A stretch of 64,000 nt of DNA from JANQIO01 sp965601975. GTDB lineage: Bacteria; Pseudomonadota; Gammaproteobacteria; Pseudomonadales; Halieaceae. The notes beneath the pieces are model-generated. The model did no database searches, was not told the DNA's origin, and was given only the letters and a program-made list of their open reading frames with translations. How positions within the stretch are numbered: the stretch's first letter is position 1; every line of letters starts with the position of its first letter. The position numbers and the translations under genes are program-made. Shown piece by piece: positions 25,527-33,306 of the stretch. The stretch covers positions 372,001 through 436,000 of the forward strand of contig OZ271856.1 in assembly GCA_965601975.1 (NCBI GenBank), written 5' to 3'.

Positions 25527-26921
25527 ATGACCAGCACTTCAGTAGCTGCCCTGCTGGGCGGTGACATCGCGACCGGCGAGCAGGTGAACGTGCGCGGCTG
25601 GATTCGCAGCAAGCGCGACTCCAAGGCCGGCATCTCCTTTCTCGCGATCCACGACGGCAGCTGCTTCGATCCCATCCAGGCGGTCGTGCCCAGCGACCTG
25701 GACAACTACGAAGACGAGGTGCTGCACATCACCACCGGCTGCGCGGTCGAGATCAGCGGCGAACTGGTGGAGTCCCAGGGCAAAGGGCAGTCGGTAGAGA
25801 TCCAGGCTACAGGGGTCACGGTCATCGGCTGGGTGGACGACGCCGAGTCCTACCCCATTGCCAAGAAGCGACACAGCTTCGAGTACCTGCGCACCGTGGC
25901 CCACCTGCGGCCGCGCACCAATACCTTTGGCGCCATCACCCGGGTGCGCACCGTGCTGGCACACGCTATCCATTCGTACTTTTTCGAGCGCGACTTCCAC
26001 TGGATCAATACGCCGATCATCACCTCCAGCGACTGCGAGGGTGCCGGTGAACTGTTTCGGGTCAGCACCCTCGACCTGGCCAACCTGCCGCGCCAGGATG
26101 GTGCCGTCGATTTCAGCGAAGACTTTTTTGGTGAAGAGGCGTTCCTGACCGTGTCCGGACAGCTCAACGTCGAGGCCTACTGCCTCGCCATGAGCAAGGT
26201 CTACACCTTCGGCCCTACCTTCCGCGCCGAAAACTCCAACACCAGCCGTCACCTGGCGGAATTCTGGATGGTGGAGCCCGAGGTCGCCTTCGCGGACCTG
26301 TCGGACATCGCCGATCTCGCCGAAGACCTGCTCAAGCACGTGTTCCGGCAGGTGCTGGAGCAGTGCGAGGAAGACATGGCGTTCTTTGAGCAGCGCATCG
26401 ACAAGACCGTGATCGAGCGGCTGCGCAACGTGGTCGACTCCAGCTTCGAGCGGCTCGATTATGGCGAGGCCATCAAGATTCTCGAGAACTGTGGCGAGAA
26501 GTTCGAGTTTCCCGTGGAGTGGGGCAAGGACCTGCAGTCCGAACACGAGCGCTACCTGTCGGAAACGCATGTCGGTCGCCCGGTGGTCGTCGAGAACTAC
26601 CCGAAGGAGATCAAGGCGTTCTACATGCGCCTCAACGACGACGGCAACACCGTGGCGGCGATGGATGTGCTGGCGCCGGGCATCGGCGAGATCATCGGCG
26701 GCAGTCAGCGCGAGGAGCGTCTCGACGTGCTGGACGCGCGCATGGCCGAGCACGGCCTGGAAGGGCAGATGGGCTGGTACCGCGACCTGCGGCGCTACGG
26801 CACGGTGCCCCACGCGGGCTTTGGGCTGGGTTTCGAGCGCCTGCTCAACTATGTGACCGGGATGGAGAACATTCGGGATGCCATCCCGTTCCCGAGAACA
26901 CCGGGCTCCGCGCATTTCTAG
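25527..26921 (+). CDS. asnS: Asparagine-tRNA ligase
   Basis: 464 residues from ATG 25527, preceded by GGGAGCC. It charges tRNA-Asn. The N-terminal OB-fold anticodon domain (VNVRGWIRSKRDSKAGISFL) is followed by the class II catalytic core: motif 2 FGPTFRAENSNTSRHLAEFW and motif 3 GFGLGFERLLNYVTG. The C-terminal end PFPRTPGSAHF matches the family. Length agrees with E. coli AsnS (466). A second copy of its last ten codons and stop lies 14 bases downstream (separate entry). Confidence 0.97.
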   Translation: MTSTSVAALLGGDIATGEQVNVRGWIRSKRDSKAGISFLAIHDGSCFDPIQAVVPSDLDNYEDEVLHITTGCAVEISGELVESQGKGQSVEIQATGVTVIGWVDDAESYPIAKKRHSFEYLRTVAHLRPRTNTFGAITRVRTVLAHAIHSYFFERDFHWINTPIITSSDCEGAGELFRVSTLDLANLPRQDGAVDFSEDFFGEEAFLTVSGQLNVEAYCLAMSKVYTFGPTFRAENSNTSRHLAEFWMVEPEVAFADLSDIADLAEDLLKHVFRQVLEQCEEDMAFFEQRIDKTVIERLRNVVDSSFERLDYGEAIKILENCGEKFEFPVEWGKDLQSEHERYLSETHVGRPVVVENYPKEIKAFYMRLNDDGNTVAAMDVLAPGIGEIIGGSQREERLDVLDARMAEHGLEGQMGWYRDLRRYGTVPHAGFGLGFERLLNYVTGMENIRDAIPFPRTPGSAHF

Positions 26922-26935
26922 TAACGGTACCGGGA

Positions 26936-26968
26936 TTCCCGAGAACTCCCGGCTCTGCGCATTTCTGA
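26936..26968 (+). pseudogene. Duplicated tail of asnS (last 10 codons plus stop)
   Basis: These 33 bases encode FPRTPGSAHF followed by TGA, the same peptide as the end of asnS at 26889-26921, which is followed by TAG. The two copies differ at three bases before the stop, and all three are synonymous third positions (ACA/ACT, CCG/CCC, TCC/TCT). A simple tandem slip would give identical copies; synonymous-only change means the fragment comes from another functional asnS allele. It is followed by about 170 bases of unusually AT-rich sequence. Confidence 0.8.
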
Positions 26969-27142
26969 TAAAAAACCGAAGTTCTTAAAAATTCCTTCAT
27001 TTTCAGGGCCCTGGACACTGTCAAGGCTTTTTCGGTCCAAAACGGGTCATTTCGGGCTTGAAAAGGCCGTATTTGGGTCAATTTGTGAAGAATTACCCGA
27101 AATTGGTTAAAAAGTGAGCAGTCGCTCGGTCATACTGGTGCT

Positions 27143-27469
27143 ATGGACAGCGACAGTACCTCCAACGGCAGTGACCACGGGGACACGGTCCCCAGCGAAA
27201 TGGAAATTGTCGACACGTTTACCCGGCTGATCTTCGATGCCGGACAGGCGCTCTCGGTCCGCGAAGAAGCGATCCTGCACACGCTGTGCCTTGTGGATGA
27301 CAACGCGGCCAACTGCCGTGCCGAGGACTATCCCAAGGAAGTCGGGGCCTACCTTCGCGCCCTCGGGGTTACTGAGATGACTCGGCTGGTTCGGCGGGTT
27401 CGGGAGAACTGGCTGTCACCGGTACCAACAGGAGCTCCCGTTTCACCGGGTCAACACGCTCTATTCTGA
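27143..27469 (+). CDS. Hypothetical protein overlapping the RNase II gene end
   Basis: 108 residues, acidic N-terminus (MDSDSTSNGSDHGD) and then a soluble helical segment (EIVDTFTRLIFDAGQALSVR, VGAYLRALGVTEMTRLVRRV). The last 101 bases overlap the 3' end of the convergent RNase II gene. The upstream TGGTGC is a weak ribosome site. I do not recognise a family. The N-terminal two thirds, which lie outside the overlap, look like coding sequence, so a real gene is more likely than not; the exact C-terminus is less certain. Confidence 0.5.
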   Translation: MDSDSTSNGSDHGDTVPSEMEIVDTFTRLIFDAGQALSVREEAILHTLCLVDDNAANCRAEDYPKEVGAYLRALGVTEMTRLVRRVRENWLSPVPTGAPVSPGQHALF

Positions 27470-29336
27470 CCTTCAACGTCTGTTCCAGCTGAAAGCTCCG
27501 CGTGGGGCTGGTCAGCGTGGCGCTCCAGCGATCGAAACTGAATTTCTCCGGGTCCTTGCGCAGGTCGACCTGGCCCTCGATGCCATTGTCCAGCAGCCGT
27601 GCCGTGAATCCGCTGCTGCTGATTTGCGCTACCTGCGCGTCGAGTTCCTCACCCACCCGGTCTTTCAGGTACTCACACTGCAGCCAGAGCTCTGCCTCGC
27701 GAGTGGCGGCCCGGGTTGTGGCCAGCCGCGTGCTGACATGGTCCAGGACGCTGGCATTGAGGCTGCGACAGTCGCCGTCGTGCAGCAGTGCCTTGATCTG
27801 GCGGTGGGCAAGAAAGTCCACGTACTTGCGCAGCGGTGACGTGCAATTGCTGTAGCAGCTCAAGCCCATGCCCATGTGTTCCGAGGGTTTGGTCAGCAGC
27901 TCCGCCCGCGCCAGCAGGCGATTGGCCATGCTTCGCAGCGGCAGCTCCTCATGGGCGATCATCTTGAGGATCGACTCACGGTAGACAGGCAGGCTGCCGA
28001 GGTCCTGCTCCACAAACTCCGGCAGGAACCGTGTCATGAAGCGTTTGATCTCGTCCTTGCGGTCGGGACGGAAGCCCCGGTGGCCGATAAACGGCCCGGT
28101 GCATTCATGTAACTTCAGAAACAGGGCGCAGCACCGGTTCGCCGCCACCATGCATTCCTCGACCAGCTTCTGTGAGAGCAGCTTCTCGCTCTTCTCGATG
28201 CGATCGATCTTCTTCTGGTCGTTGAGTATCCAGCGGTATTCGGGCCGCTCCTCCATCACCAGCTCATGCCCCTCCCGGTAGCCGCGCAGCGCGCGGAACA
28301 CCTGGTACAGGGCCTCCAGCGGCGTGGCGTGGCTCATGAGTTCGTCGTAGTTGCCGGCGAGGTAACGGTCCACGGCAATGTAGCTGAGCTTGGCGCGAGA
28401 GCGAATGACTGCCTCGATGAACTCGAACTCGCCCACTTCACCGCTGTCGCTGACTGCAATCTTGCAGACCAGCGCAGGCCGGTCCTCGCCCTCGGCCAGG
28501 GCGCAGGTTTCCTGCGACAGCTTCTCCGGCAGCATGGCGATGGCATCGCCGTGGAAGTACACGGAGGTGGCGCGCTCGGCGATTTCCCGATCCAGGGTCG
28601 AGCCTTCTTCGATGAAGATGGTCGGGTCGGCAATGGCCACGTAGAGGGTCCAGCCGTCACTGCTGATGTCGGCGTACAGCGCATCGTCGATATCCTGGGT
28701 CCTGGCTGCGTCGATGCTGACGAACTCCAGGTCCGTCAGGTCGCGCCGGCGCTGATCCGCGACCGGCTGCGCCTCGGCGAGGGCAGTTTCCAGCTCCTTG
28801 AGTGCCTCGTCGCTCCACTCCCGCGCCAGGTCAAACTTGGTGGCGGTATAAAGGTTCTCGATGCCAAGGGTCTCCGCCGTACCGATCACGGACAGCACCT
28901 TGCCCTGGGGTTTGCCGTCCTTGACGGGATGGCGCAGCAGGGCAGCGCGCACGTAGTCGCCTTCCTTGACGCCGTTGCGGGCATGGGGCGGGAGAAACAG
29001 CCAGCGGCTCAGCCGCGGCAGGTCTGGCTCCACGAACAGGGCCTTGCCCTTGCGCACACAGCGACCGGTGAACTCACCGATCGGGCAGTCCAGGAGCTTT
29101 TCAATTTCAGCGATCGGCTTGTTGCCCTTGTCGGGCCGGATGCAAACGAGGACGCGATCGTCGGGAAACGCCTTCAACATCTCATCCGGTGGGATGAAGA
29201 TCTCGCGGCCGTCGTCCAGTACGGCAAAACCGTATCGGGCCTGCGTTCCTTTGATCGTTGCCTCGGCTCGCTCCTTCTCAGCCTCCATCTGGGCCTTCAG
29301 GCCCTTAAGCTGAGCTAGCGAATCCTGATTGAGCAT
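27369..29336 (-). CDS. rnb: RNase II family 3'-5' exoribonuclease
   Basis: 655 residues, close to E. coli RNase II (644). N-terminal cold-shock domains (about 20-190, ARYGFAVLDDGREIFIPPDEM), then the RNB catalytic domain with LEFVSIDAARTQDIDDALYA, which supplies the metal-binding Asp residues, and YSNCTSPLRKYVDFLAHRQI, which is the conserved C-terminal part of the RNB fold, and an S1 domain near the end (VGEELDAQVAQISSSGFTAR). It degrades unstructured RNA processively. The S1 domain and lack of a long basic tail fit RNase II better than RNase R. Its 3' end overlaps a hypothetical gene by 101 bases. Confidence 0.9.
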   Translation of the reverse strand: MLNQDSLAQLKGLKAQMEAEKERAEATIKGTQARYGFAVLDDGREIFIPPDEMLKAFPDDRVLVCIRPDKGNKPIAEIEKLLDCPIGEFTGRCVRKGKALFVEPDLPRLSRWLFLPPHARNGVKEGDYVRAALLRHPVKDGKPQGKVLSVIGTAETLGIENLYTATKFDLAREWSDEALKELETALAEAQPVADQRRRDLTDLEFVSIDAARTQDIDDALYADISSDGWTLYVAIADPTIFIEEGSTLDREIAERATSVYFHGDAIAMLPEKLSQETCALAEGEDRPALVCKIAVSDSGEVGEFEFIEAVIRSRAKLSYIAVDRYLAGNYDELMSHATPLEALYQVFRALRGYREGHELVMEERPEYRWILNDQKKIDRIEKSEKLLSQKLVEECMVAANRCCALFLKLHECTGPFIGHRGFRPDRKDEIKRFMTRFLPEFVEQDLGSLPVYRESILKMIAHEELPLRSMANRLLARAELLTKPSEHMGMGLSCYSNCTSPLRKYVDFLAHRQIKALLHDGDCRSLNASVLDHVSTRLATTRAATREAELWLQCEYLKDRVGEELDAQVAQISSSGFTARLLDNGIEGQVDLRKDPEKFSFDRWSATLTSPTRSFQLEQTLKVRIERVDPVKRELLLVPVTASSPEPAEPAESSQ

Positions 29337-29423
29337 TGCGGGAAAGAATAGTCATAAGAGGCGCTATGCTAGCCGAAATGTCGGGCAGTGTCAGGGGCGC
29401 TTCACGGATCGGGCAAACTTGCG

Positions 29424-29453
29424 TTGACAAGGGCGGAAATCGACCCCGATAAT
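29424..29453 (+). promoter_or_regulatory. Strong sigma70-type promoter
   Basis: TTGACA at 29424-29429, an 18-base spacer, and GATAAT at 29448-29453. This is a full -35 consensus and a five-of-six -10. Transcription would start near 29460, about 350 bases before the PIN-PhoH gene, which implies a long leader or a separate small RNA. It lies about 90 bases from the divergent rnb start. Confidence 0.75.
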
Positions 29454-29810
29454 GATTTTGCGCGAGGGCTATTCCCGGCGCGTGGTTGGCGAGCCAAACT
29501 GGGAAACGTTATTGAAGATTTTCCAGACGCCGGCTGAGGCTTCACCTGAGTCCGGCGTTAGACAAGTCGCGGTGCTACCGCACCCCGGCAGAGCGAACAG
29601 AGCAGATGCGGATAACGAAGAACGGTACGTCCGGACTCGCATCGCTCGGCAACCTTCACACCCGCTTTTTCACCTTCCCTACAACAATCAGCAGCTCTCC
29701 GTGCTGTGCATGCCATGCGCTAGGGGCATTGGCATCGTACTGCGGGCGCCCGAGGCAGGCGTTCATCGAGGCTGCACAATGTCGAAAAAGAGACCTGAGA
29801 GGAATCATAT
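29454..29810 (+). other. Structured leader or small RNA candidate before the PIN-PhoH gene
   Basis: No protein-coding signal is convincing in this stretch; the one long open frame has no family likeness. Three stem-loops follow the promoter in order: TTCCC/GGGAA (29472-29505) enclosing TTGG-CGAG-CCAA, then ACGCCGG/CCGGCGT (29527-29558), then GGTGC-TACC-GCACC (29571-29584). The ribosome site AGAGGAATCATAT directly precedes the phoH ATG at 29811. No match to tmRNA, RNase P, SRP or 6S RNA was seen. Confidence 0.4.
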
Positions 29811-31247
29811 ATGGATTCAGGCGCCGCGCTGCGTGTAGATCAACCCCATCCCGCACTCGCCAGAAAAAAAATCTACGTGCTGGATACCAATGTCCTTCTT
29901 CACGATCCCACAGCGGTGGTCGCCTTCAACGAACATCACATCGTCCTGCCGATGACGGTGCTCGAGGAGCTCGACCACATCAAGGACCGCCGCGACAAGA
30001 CGGTGAGCCGCGAGGCCCGGATTGCCATCAACATGATCGACAAGGTAGTCGAGGAGGCGACGCCGGCGGAGCTGCAGGAAGGCGTGGCGATACCCGGCTC
30101 CAACGTCGAGGGTCCCCTGGGCCTGCTGTCCATCTACCCGGACCAGCTGCTCTCGGAAGAGAGTGACATTCCCTACCTGAACGACACCCAGGACCAGGCC
30201 AACGACAACCGCATTATCAATGTCGCGCTGAAACTCCAGTCGGAGCATCCCGAAGCGTTTGTGTGCCTGGTCACCAAGGACATCAACATGCGGCTCAAGG
30301 CCAAGGGCTCGGGCCTGGAGCATGTCGAGGACTACCGCCGCGACGTGGTGCTCGATGACATCGACCTGCTGGCCAGGGGCTACGAGCAGATCGAGGGCGA
30401 TTTCTGGGAAGGGATCGACGAGGTCGACACCCTGCGCGAGGGCGACCGCACCCTGCACCGGGTGCCCCGCGAGGCGCTGCCGAATGCCTACCCGAACATG
30501 TTCCTGTTCGACGACAACGAGTTCTTCGCCTACGTGAAGCGGGTCGACAGCGACTACGTCTACCTGCGCTGCGACAGTCGCGACAACCTGATGAACCGCC
30601 GCTTCTGGGGCCTCTCACCGCGCAACCTGGAACAGGCCATGGCCATGGAACTGATCGACGACGACAGCGTCGACATGACGGTGCTCACGGGCCCCGCGGG
30701 ATCCGGCAAAACCCTGATTGCACTGGCCTACGGCCTGCACGCCATCCTCGAGCAGAAGAAGTACAACAAGCTGATCGTCGCGCGCTCCACGCCGCCCATC
30801 GCCGAAGACATCGGCTTCCTGCCGGGCACCGAAGAAGAAAAGATGGCCCCCTGGCTCGCGGCCTTCGACGACAACCTGGAAATCCTTCACGGCGCCGACG
30901 AGTGCAGCCACGGCTCCATCGAGTATGTGAAGGAACGCGCCAACATCCAGTTCAAGTCTCTCAACTTCATGCGCGGGCGCTCTTTCAACAACGCCTACAT
31001 CATCATCGACGAGAGCCAGGGCCTGACCCAGTTCCAGCTCAAGTCGGTCATCACCCGGGTGGGCGCCGACTCCAAGATCGTGGTCCTCGGCAACCTGGCC
31101 CAGATCGACAACAAGTACATCTCACCGCTGACCTCGGGCCTCACCTACCTCGTCGAGCGCTGCAAGCAGTTCGAACACTCGGGCATTATGCACGTCAACG
31201 GTATCGAACGGTCCCGCTTGGCCGCGTTTGCTGAGGAAAATCTCTAG
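29811..31247 (+). CDS. PIN domain-PhoH family ATPase (PhoH2-like)
   Basis: 478 residues. The N-terminal PIN nuclease domain (about 20-190) has KKIYVLDTNVLLHDP with Asp25, VLEELDHIKDR and the late DTQDQANDNRIINVAL and LVTKDINMRLKA, which supply the four acidic metal ligands. The C-terminal PhoH ATPase has Walker A TGPAGSGKT (about 293-301), ARSTPPIAEDIGFLPG and Walker B IIIDESQ. PhoH2 proteins of this form act as RNA helicases coupled to RNA cleavage. The start is set by AGAGGA seven bases upstream. It stands alone next to rnb, so RNA turnover is the common theme. Confidence 0.93.
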   Translation: MDSGAALRVDQPHPALARKKIYVLDTNVLLHDPTAVVAFNEHHIVLPMTVLEELDHIKDRRDKTVSREARIAINMIDKVVEEATPAELQEGVAIPGSNVEGPLGLLSIYPDQLLSEESDIPYLNDTQDQANDNRIINVALKLQSEHPEAFVCLVTKDINMRLKAKGSGLEHVEDYRRDVVLDDIDLLARGYEQIEGDFWEGIDEVDTLREGDRTLHRVPREALPNAYPNMFLFDDNEFFAYVKRVDSDYVYLRCDSRDNLMNRRFWGLSPRNLEQAMAMELIDDDSVDMTVLTGPAGSGKTLIALAYGLHAILEQKKYNKLIVARSTPPIAEDIGFLPGTEEEKMAPWLAAFDDNLEILHGADECSHGSIEYVKERANIQFKSLNFMRGRSFNNAYIIIDESQGLTQFQLKSVITRVGADSKIVVLGNLAQIDNKYISPLTSGLTYLVERCKQFEHSGIMHVNGIERSRLAAFAEENL

Positions 31248-31283
31248 GTTGTTGGTGGTGCCGCGGGTAGCTCGCGGCGCGGC

Positions 31284-31379
31284 TGTGATGGGGGCGTTTC
31301 CGGACACGCCGTGAACCCATCCATGGGGGCTCGGAGGCGACATCCATGTCGCCTACGGTCCGGAAACGCCCCCATCACA
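31284..31379 (+). repeat. Nested palindromic element A2 (96 bp)
   Basis: Outer arms of 22 bases at 31284-31305 and 31358-31379 are perfect reverse complements (TGTGATGGGGGCGTTTCCGG then AC). The 52-base core at 31306-31357 is identical to the core of A1 at 21623. The arms share no sequence with those of A1. It begins 36 bases after the phoH stop and reads in the phoH direction. Confidence 0.95.
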
Positions 31380-31461
31380 TCCACACCGCTAGATCGTGCC
31401 AATCATCAATCGAGGTTTTCAGTATTCACTGCAAGGGATTGGCTCGTTGGGAGGGTGTGGG

Positions 31462-31557
31462 CGTTAATCCCCTTTTCGCAGACTGTGCGAGCCATGGATG
31501 GCGAGCCCAAGCCCCCATGGATGGGTTCACGGCGTGTCTGCGAAAAGGGGATTAACG
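31462..31557 (-). repeat. Nested palindromic element B2 (96 bp)
   Basis: Outer arms of 22 bases at 31462-31483 and 31536-31557 are perfect reverse complements (CGTTAATCCCCTTTTCGCAG then AC). The 52-base core (31484-31535), on the minus strand, again starts ACGCCGTGAACCC; its second hairpin has GCCAT-CC-ATGGC pairing. The inner part of the arm (GTCTGC then a run of A and G) resembles that of B1. It ends 32 bases from the psd stop and reads in the psd direction. The remaining bases of the 342-bp gap (31248-31589) hold nothing else recognisable. Confidence 0.95.
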
Positions 31558-31589
31558 ACCGCGCCCGTGCTGACGAAGCGCGATCAGTT

Positions 31590-32438
31590 TTACTTGAGAG
31601 TGCCCAGTAGCTCGCCCATGCGAGTCGAACTGCCTTCGTGGAAGCGGGAATCCCACTCGACCGTGTTTTCGGGGAACAGGAGGATGACCGTGGAGCCGAG
31701 GAGGAAGCGGCCCATTTCCTCGCCTCGGGTGAGTTTGACGCCCGGTGGGGCGTGTTTGTAGTTGATCGTCTTCGGTTCCCGCGGCGGGGGGGCGACCTGG
31801 CCGTCCCAGACCGTGCTGATCCCGGCGACGATCATGGCGCCTACCAGGACCATTGCCATCGGGCCCACTTCCGTGTCGAAGTGGCAGACCAGGCGCTCGT
31901 TGCGGGCGAACAGGCGGTCCAGGTTTTCGGCGGTGGTCGGGTTTACCGAGAACAGGTCGCCGGGGATATAGGTCTGGGCGGAGAGTTCTCCCGCGATGGG
32001 CATGTGCACCCGGTGGTAGTCCTTCGGTGAAAGGTAGACCGTGGCGAAGCTGCCGTTGTGGAAGGCGCGGGCCTGGTCGGCGTCGCCCAGCAGTTCCTCG
32101 CAGCTGTAGTAACGGCCCTTGGCCTGGAAAATGCTGCCGGCGCTGATGTCGCCGATCTGGCTGATGCTGCCGTCCGCCGGGCAGAGCAGGGCGTTGGGCG
32201 CTTCCGCCAGCGGCCGGGCGCCGTCGACCAGGGCGCGGGTAAAGAAGGCGTTGAAGTTGGGGTAGGCGTCCAGGTCGGGCTCGGCGGCCTCGCTCATGTT
32301 CACGCCGAAGTGGCGGGCGAAGCCGTGGATGAACGGACGCTTGATCCAGCCCAGCTCGGAGTTCGCAAGCCAGCCCACCAGCCGCGACAGGGCGTGCTGT
32401 GGTACCAGGTGTTGTAAAAGAATGAACAGCTGCGCCAT
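31590..32438 (-). CDS. psd: Phosphatidylserine decarboxylase proenzyme
   Basis: 282 residues from ATG 32438. It makes phosphatidylethanolamine from phosphatidylserine at the inner membrane. The self-cleavage site LGST (in FLLGSTVILLFP) is near the C-terminus; cleavage forms the pyruvoyl group on the Ser. Other family motifs are FNAFFTRAL, PADGSISQIG, YLSPKDYHRVHMP and GDLFSVNP. The frame stays open upstream to 32966 but that part overlaps the rhodanese gene in another frame, so the start at 32438, five bases after the rhodanese stop, is right. Operon order rhodanese-psd. Confidence 0.96.
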   Translation of the reverse strand: MAQLFILLQHLVPQHALSRLVGWLANSELGWIKRPFIHGFARHFGVNMSEAAEPDLDAYPNFNAFFTRALVDGARPLAEAPNALLCPADGSISQIGDISAGSIFQAKGRYYSCEELLGDADQARAFHNGSFATVYLSPKDYHRVHMPIAGELSAQTYIPGDLFSVNPTTAENLDRLFARNERLVCHFDTEVGPMAMVLVGAMIVAGISTVWDGQVAPPPREPKTINYKHAPPGVKLTRGEEMGRFLLGSTVILLFPENTVEWDSRFHEGSSTRMGELLGTLK

Positions 32439-32443
32439 CGTGA

Positions 32444-33250
32444 TTACTCGACCGGCAGGTCCTCGCGGTTGCCCCATTCCCCCCAGGAGCCGTGATAGCC
32501 CTTGACCGAGGGGTAGCCCAGGATTTTCATGACCAGCCAGCTCAGGGAAGAGCGGTGGTGGGTCTGGCAGTGGGTGACGATGTCCTTGTCTGCCGTCAGC
32601 CCCAGGCTGTCGAGTCGCGAGCGCAGCGCGTCGAGGTCCACCAGGCGCATGGCATTGTTGCGGTCGATGAGTTCCAGCCAGTCGATATTCACCGCGCCGG
32701 GAATATGGCCCGCCCGGGCAGAGCCGGAACGCAAGCCGTTGTATTCTTCCGCAGAGCGCGCATCCCAGATGGCGAAGCCGGGTTCGCCCAGCCGCGGCAG
32801 GATGTCCTCGACCTCTGCGATGGGGCCCCTGCCGATGGTGACCGGGTAGTTGCCCGGTCGGGGTATGGCGGCCGCCGTCTCTTCCGGCAGGCCTTCTGCC
32901 CGCCAGGCGTGAATGCCGCCGTTCAGGTAGCTGTACTGTTTGTGACCGACGGCATCCAGGGTCCACAGCAACCGGCCGGCCCAGCCGCCACCTTCGTCGT
33001 CGTAGGCAATCACGTGCATGTCGGGCGCCAGCCCGAAGTAGGAAAACAGTTCCTCGAGCCGCTCCTCGCCGGGGATTCGCCCCGGCGCGGGCGGTGCGCC
33101 GGATTGCAGCACCGCGGGCGGCATGTGCAGCGCCCCGGGGACGTGGCCCTGCTTGTAGTTCTCGCCGCTGGACATGTCGAACACCATGACGCGGGACAGG
33201 CCGTCGCGCTTTTCGTGGAATTCTGTGGGTTCAAGCAGCAGTGGCAGCAT
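32444..33250 (-). CDS. Thiosulfate sulfurtransferase (two-domain rhodanese)
   Basis: 268 residues with two rhodanese domains. The N-terminal, inactive one includes MVFDMSSGENYKQGHVPGALH and YDDEGGGWAGRLLWTLDAVGH; the C-terminal, active one includes IWDARSAEEYNGL, AGHIPGAVNIDW and the active-site loop CQTHHRSS with the persulfide Cys. It transfers sulfane sulfur from a donor such as thiosulfate or mercaptopyruvate. It lies between rsgA and psd, and appears to be co-transcribed with psd. Confidence 0.93.
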   Translation of the reverse strand: MLPLLLEPTEFHEKRDGLSRVMVFDMSSGENYKQGHVPGALHMPPAVLQSGAPPAPGRIPGEERLEELFSYFGLAPDMHVIAYDDEGGGWAGRLLWTLDAVGHKQYSYLNGGIHAWRAEGLPEETAAAIPRPGNYPVTIGRGPIAEVEDILPRLGEPGFAIWDARSAEEYNGLRSGSARAGHIPGAVNIDWLELIDRNNAMRLVDLDALRSRLDSLGLTADKDIVTHCQTHHRSSLSWLVMKILGYPSVKGYHGSWGEWGNREDLPVE

Positions 33251-33306
33251 GGGGGTCTTCCTGACGGGGGTGTTCGGGGGCGACAGTGTAGCCCACGGTC
33301 GGTGCG

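Noticed and set aside
29454..29810. Leader as tmRNA, 6S, SRP or RNase P RNA
   Set aside because: None of the conserved segments of those RNAs was seen; only local hairpins are present.
29452..29838. Open frame of 128 codons before phoH
   Set aside because: It begins at the -10 element of the promoter, overlaps the phoH start in another frame and has no family likeness. The region looks structured rather than coding.
21592..31557. Palindromes as insertion sequences, CRISPR or attachment sites
   Set aside because: No transposase or integrase gene, no direct target duplication at the borders, and no spacer arrangement were seen.
32439..32966. Upstream extension of the psd frame
   Set aside because: It lies in another frame inside the rhodanese gene and has no phosphatidylserine decarboxylase likeness; the ATG at 32438 is the start.
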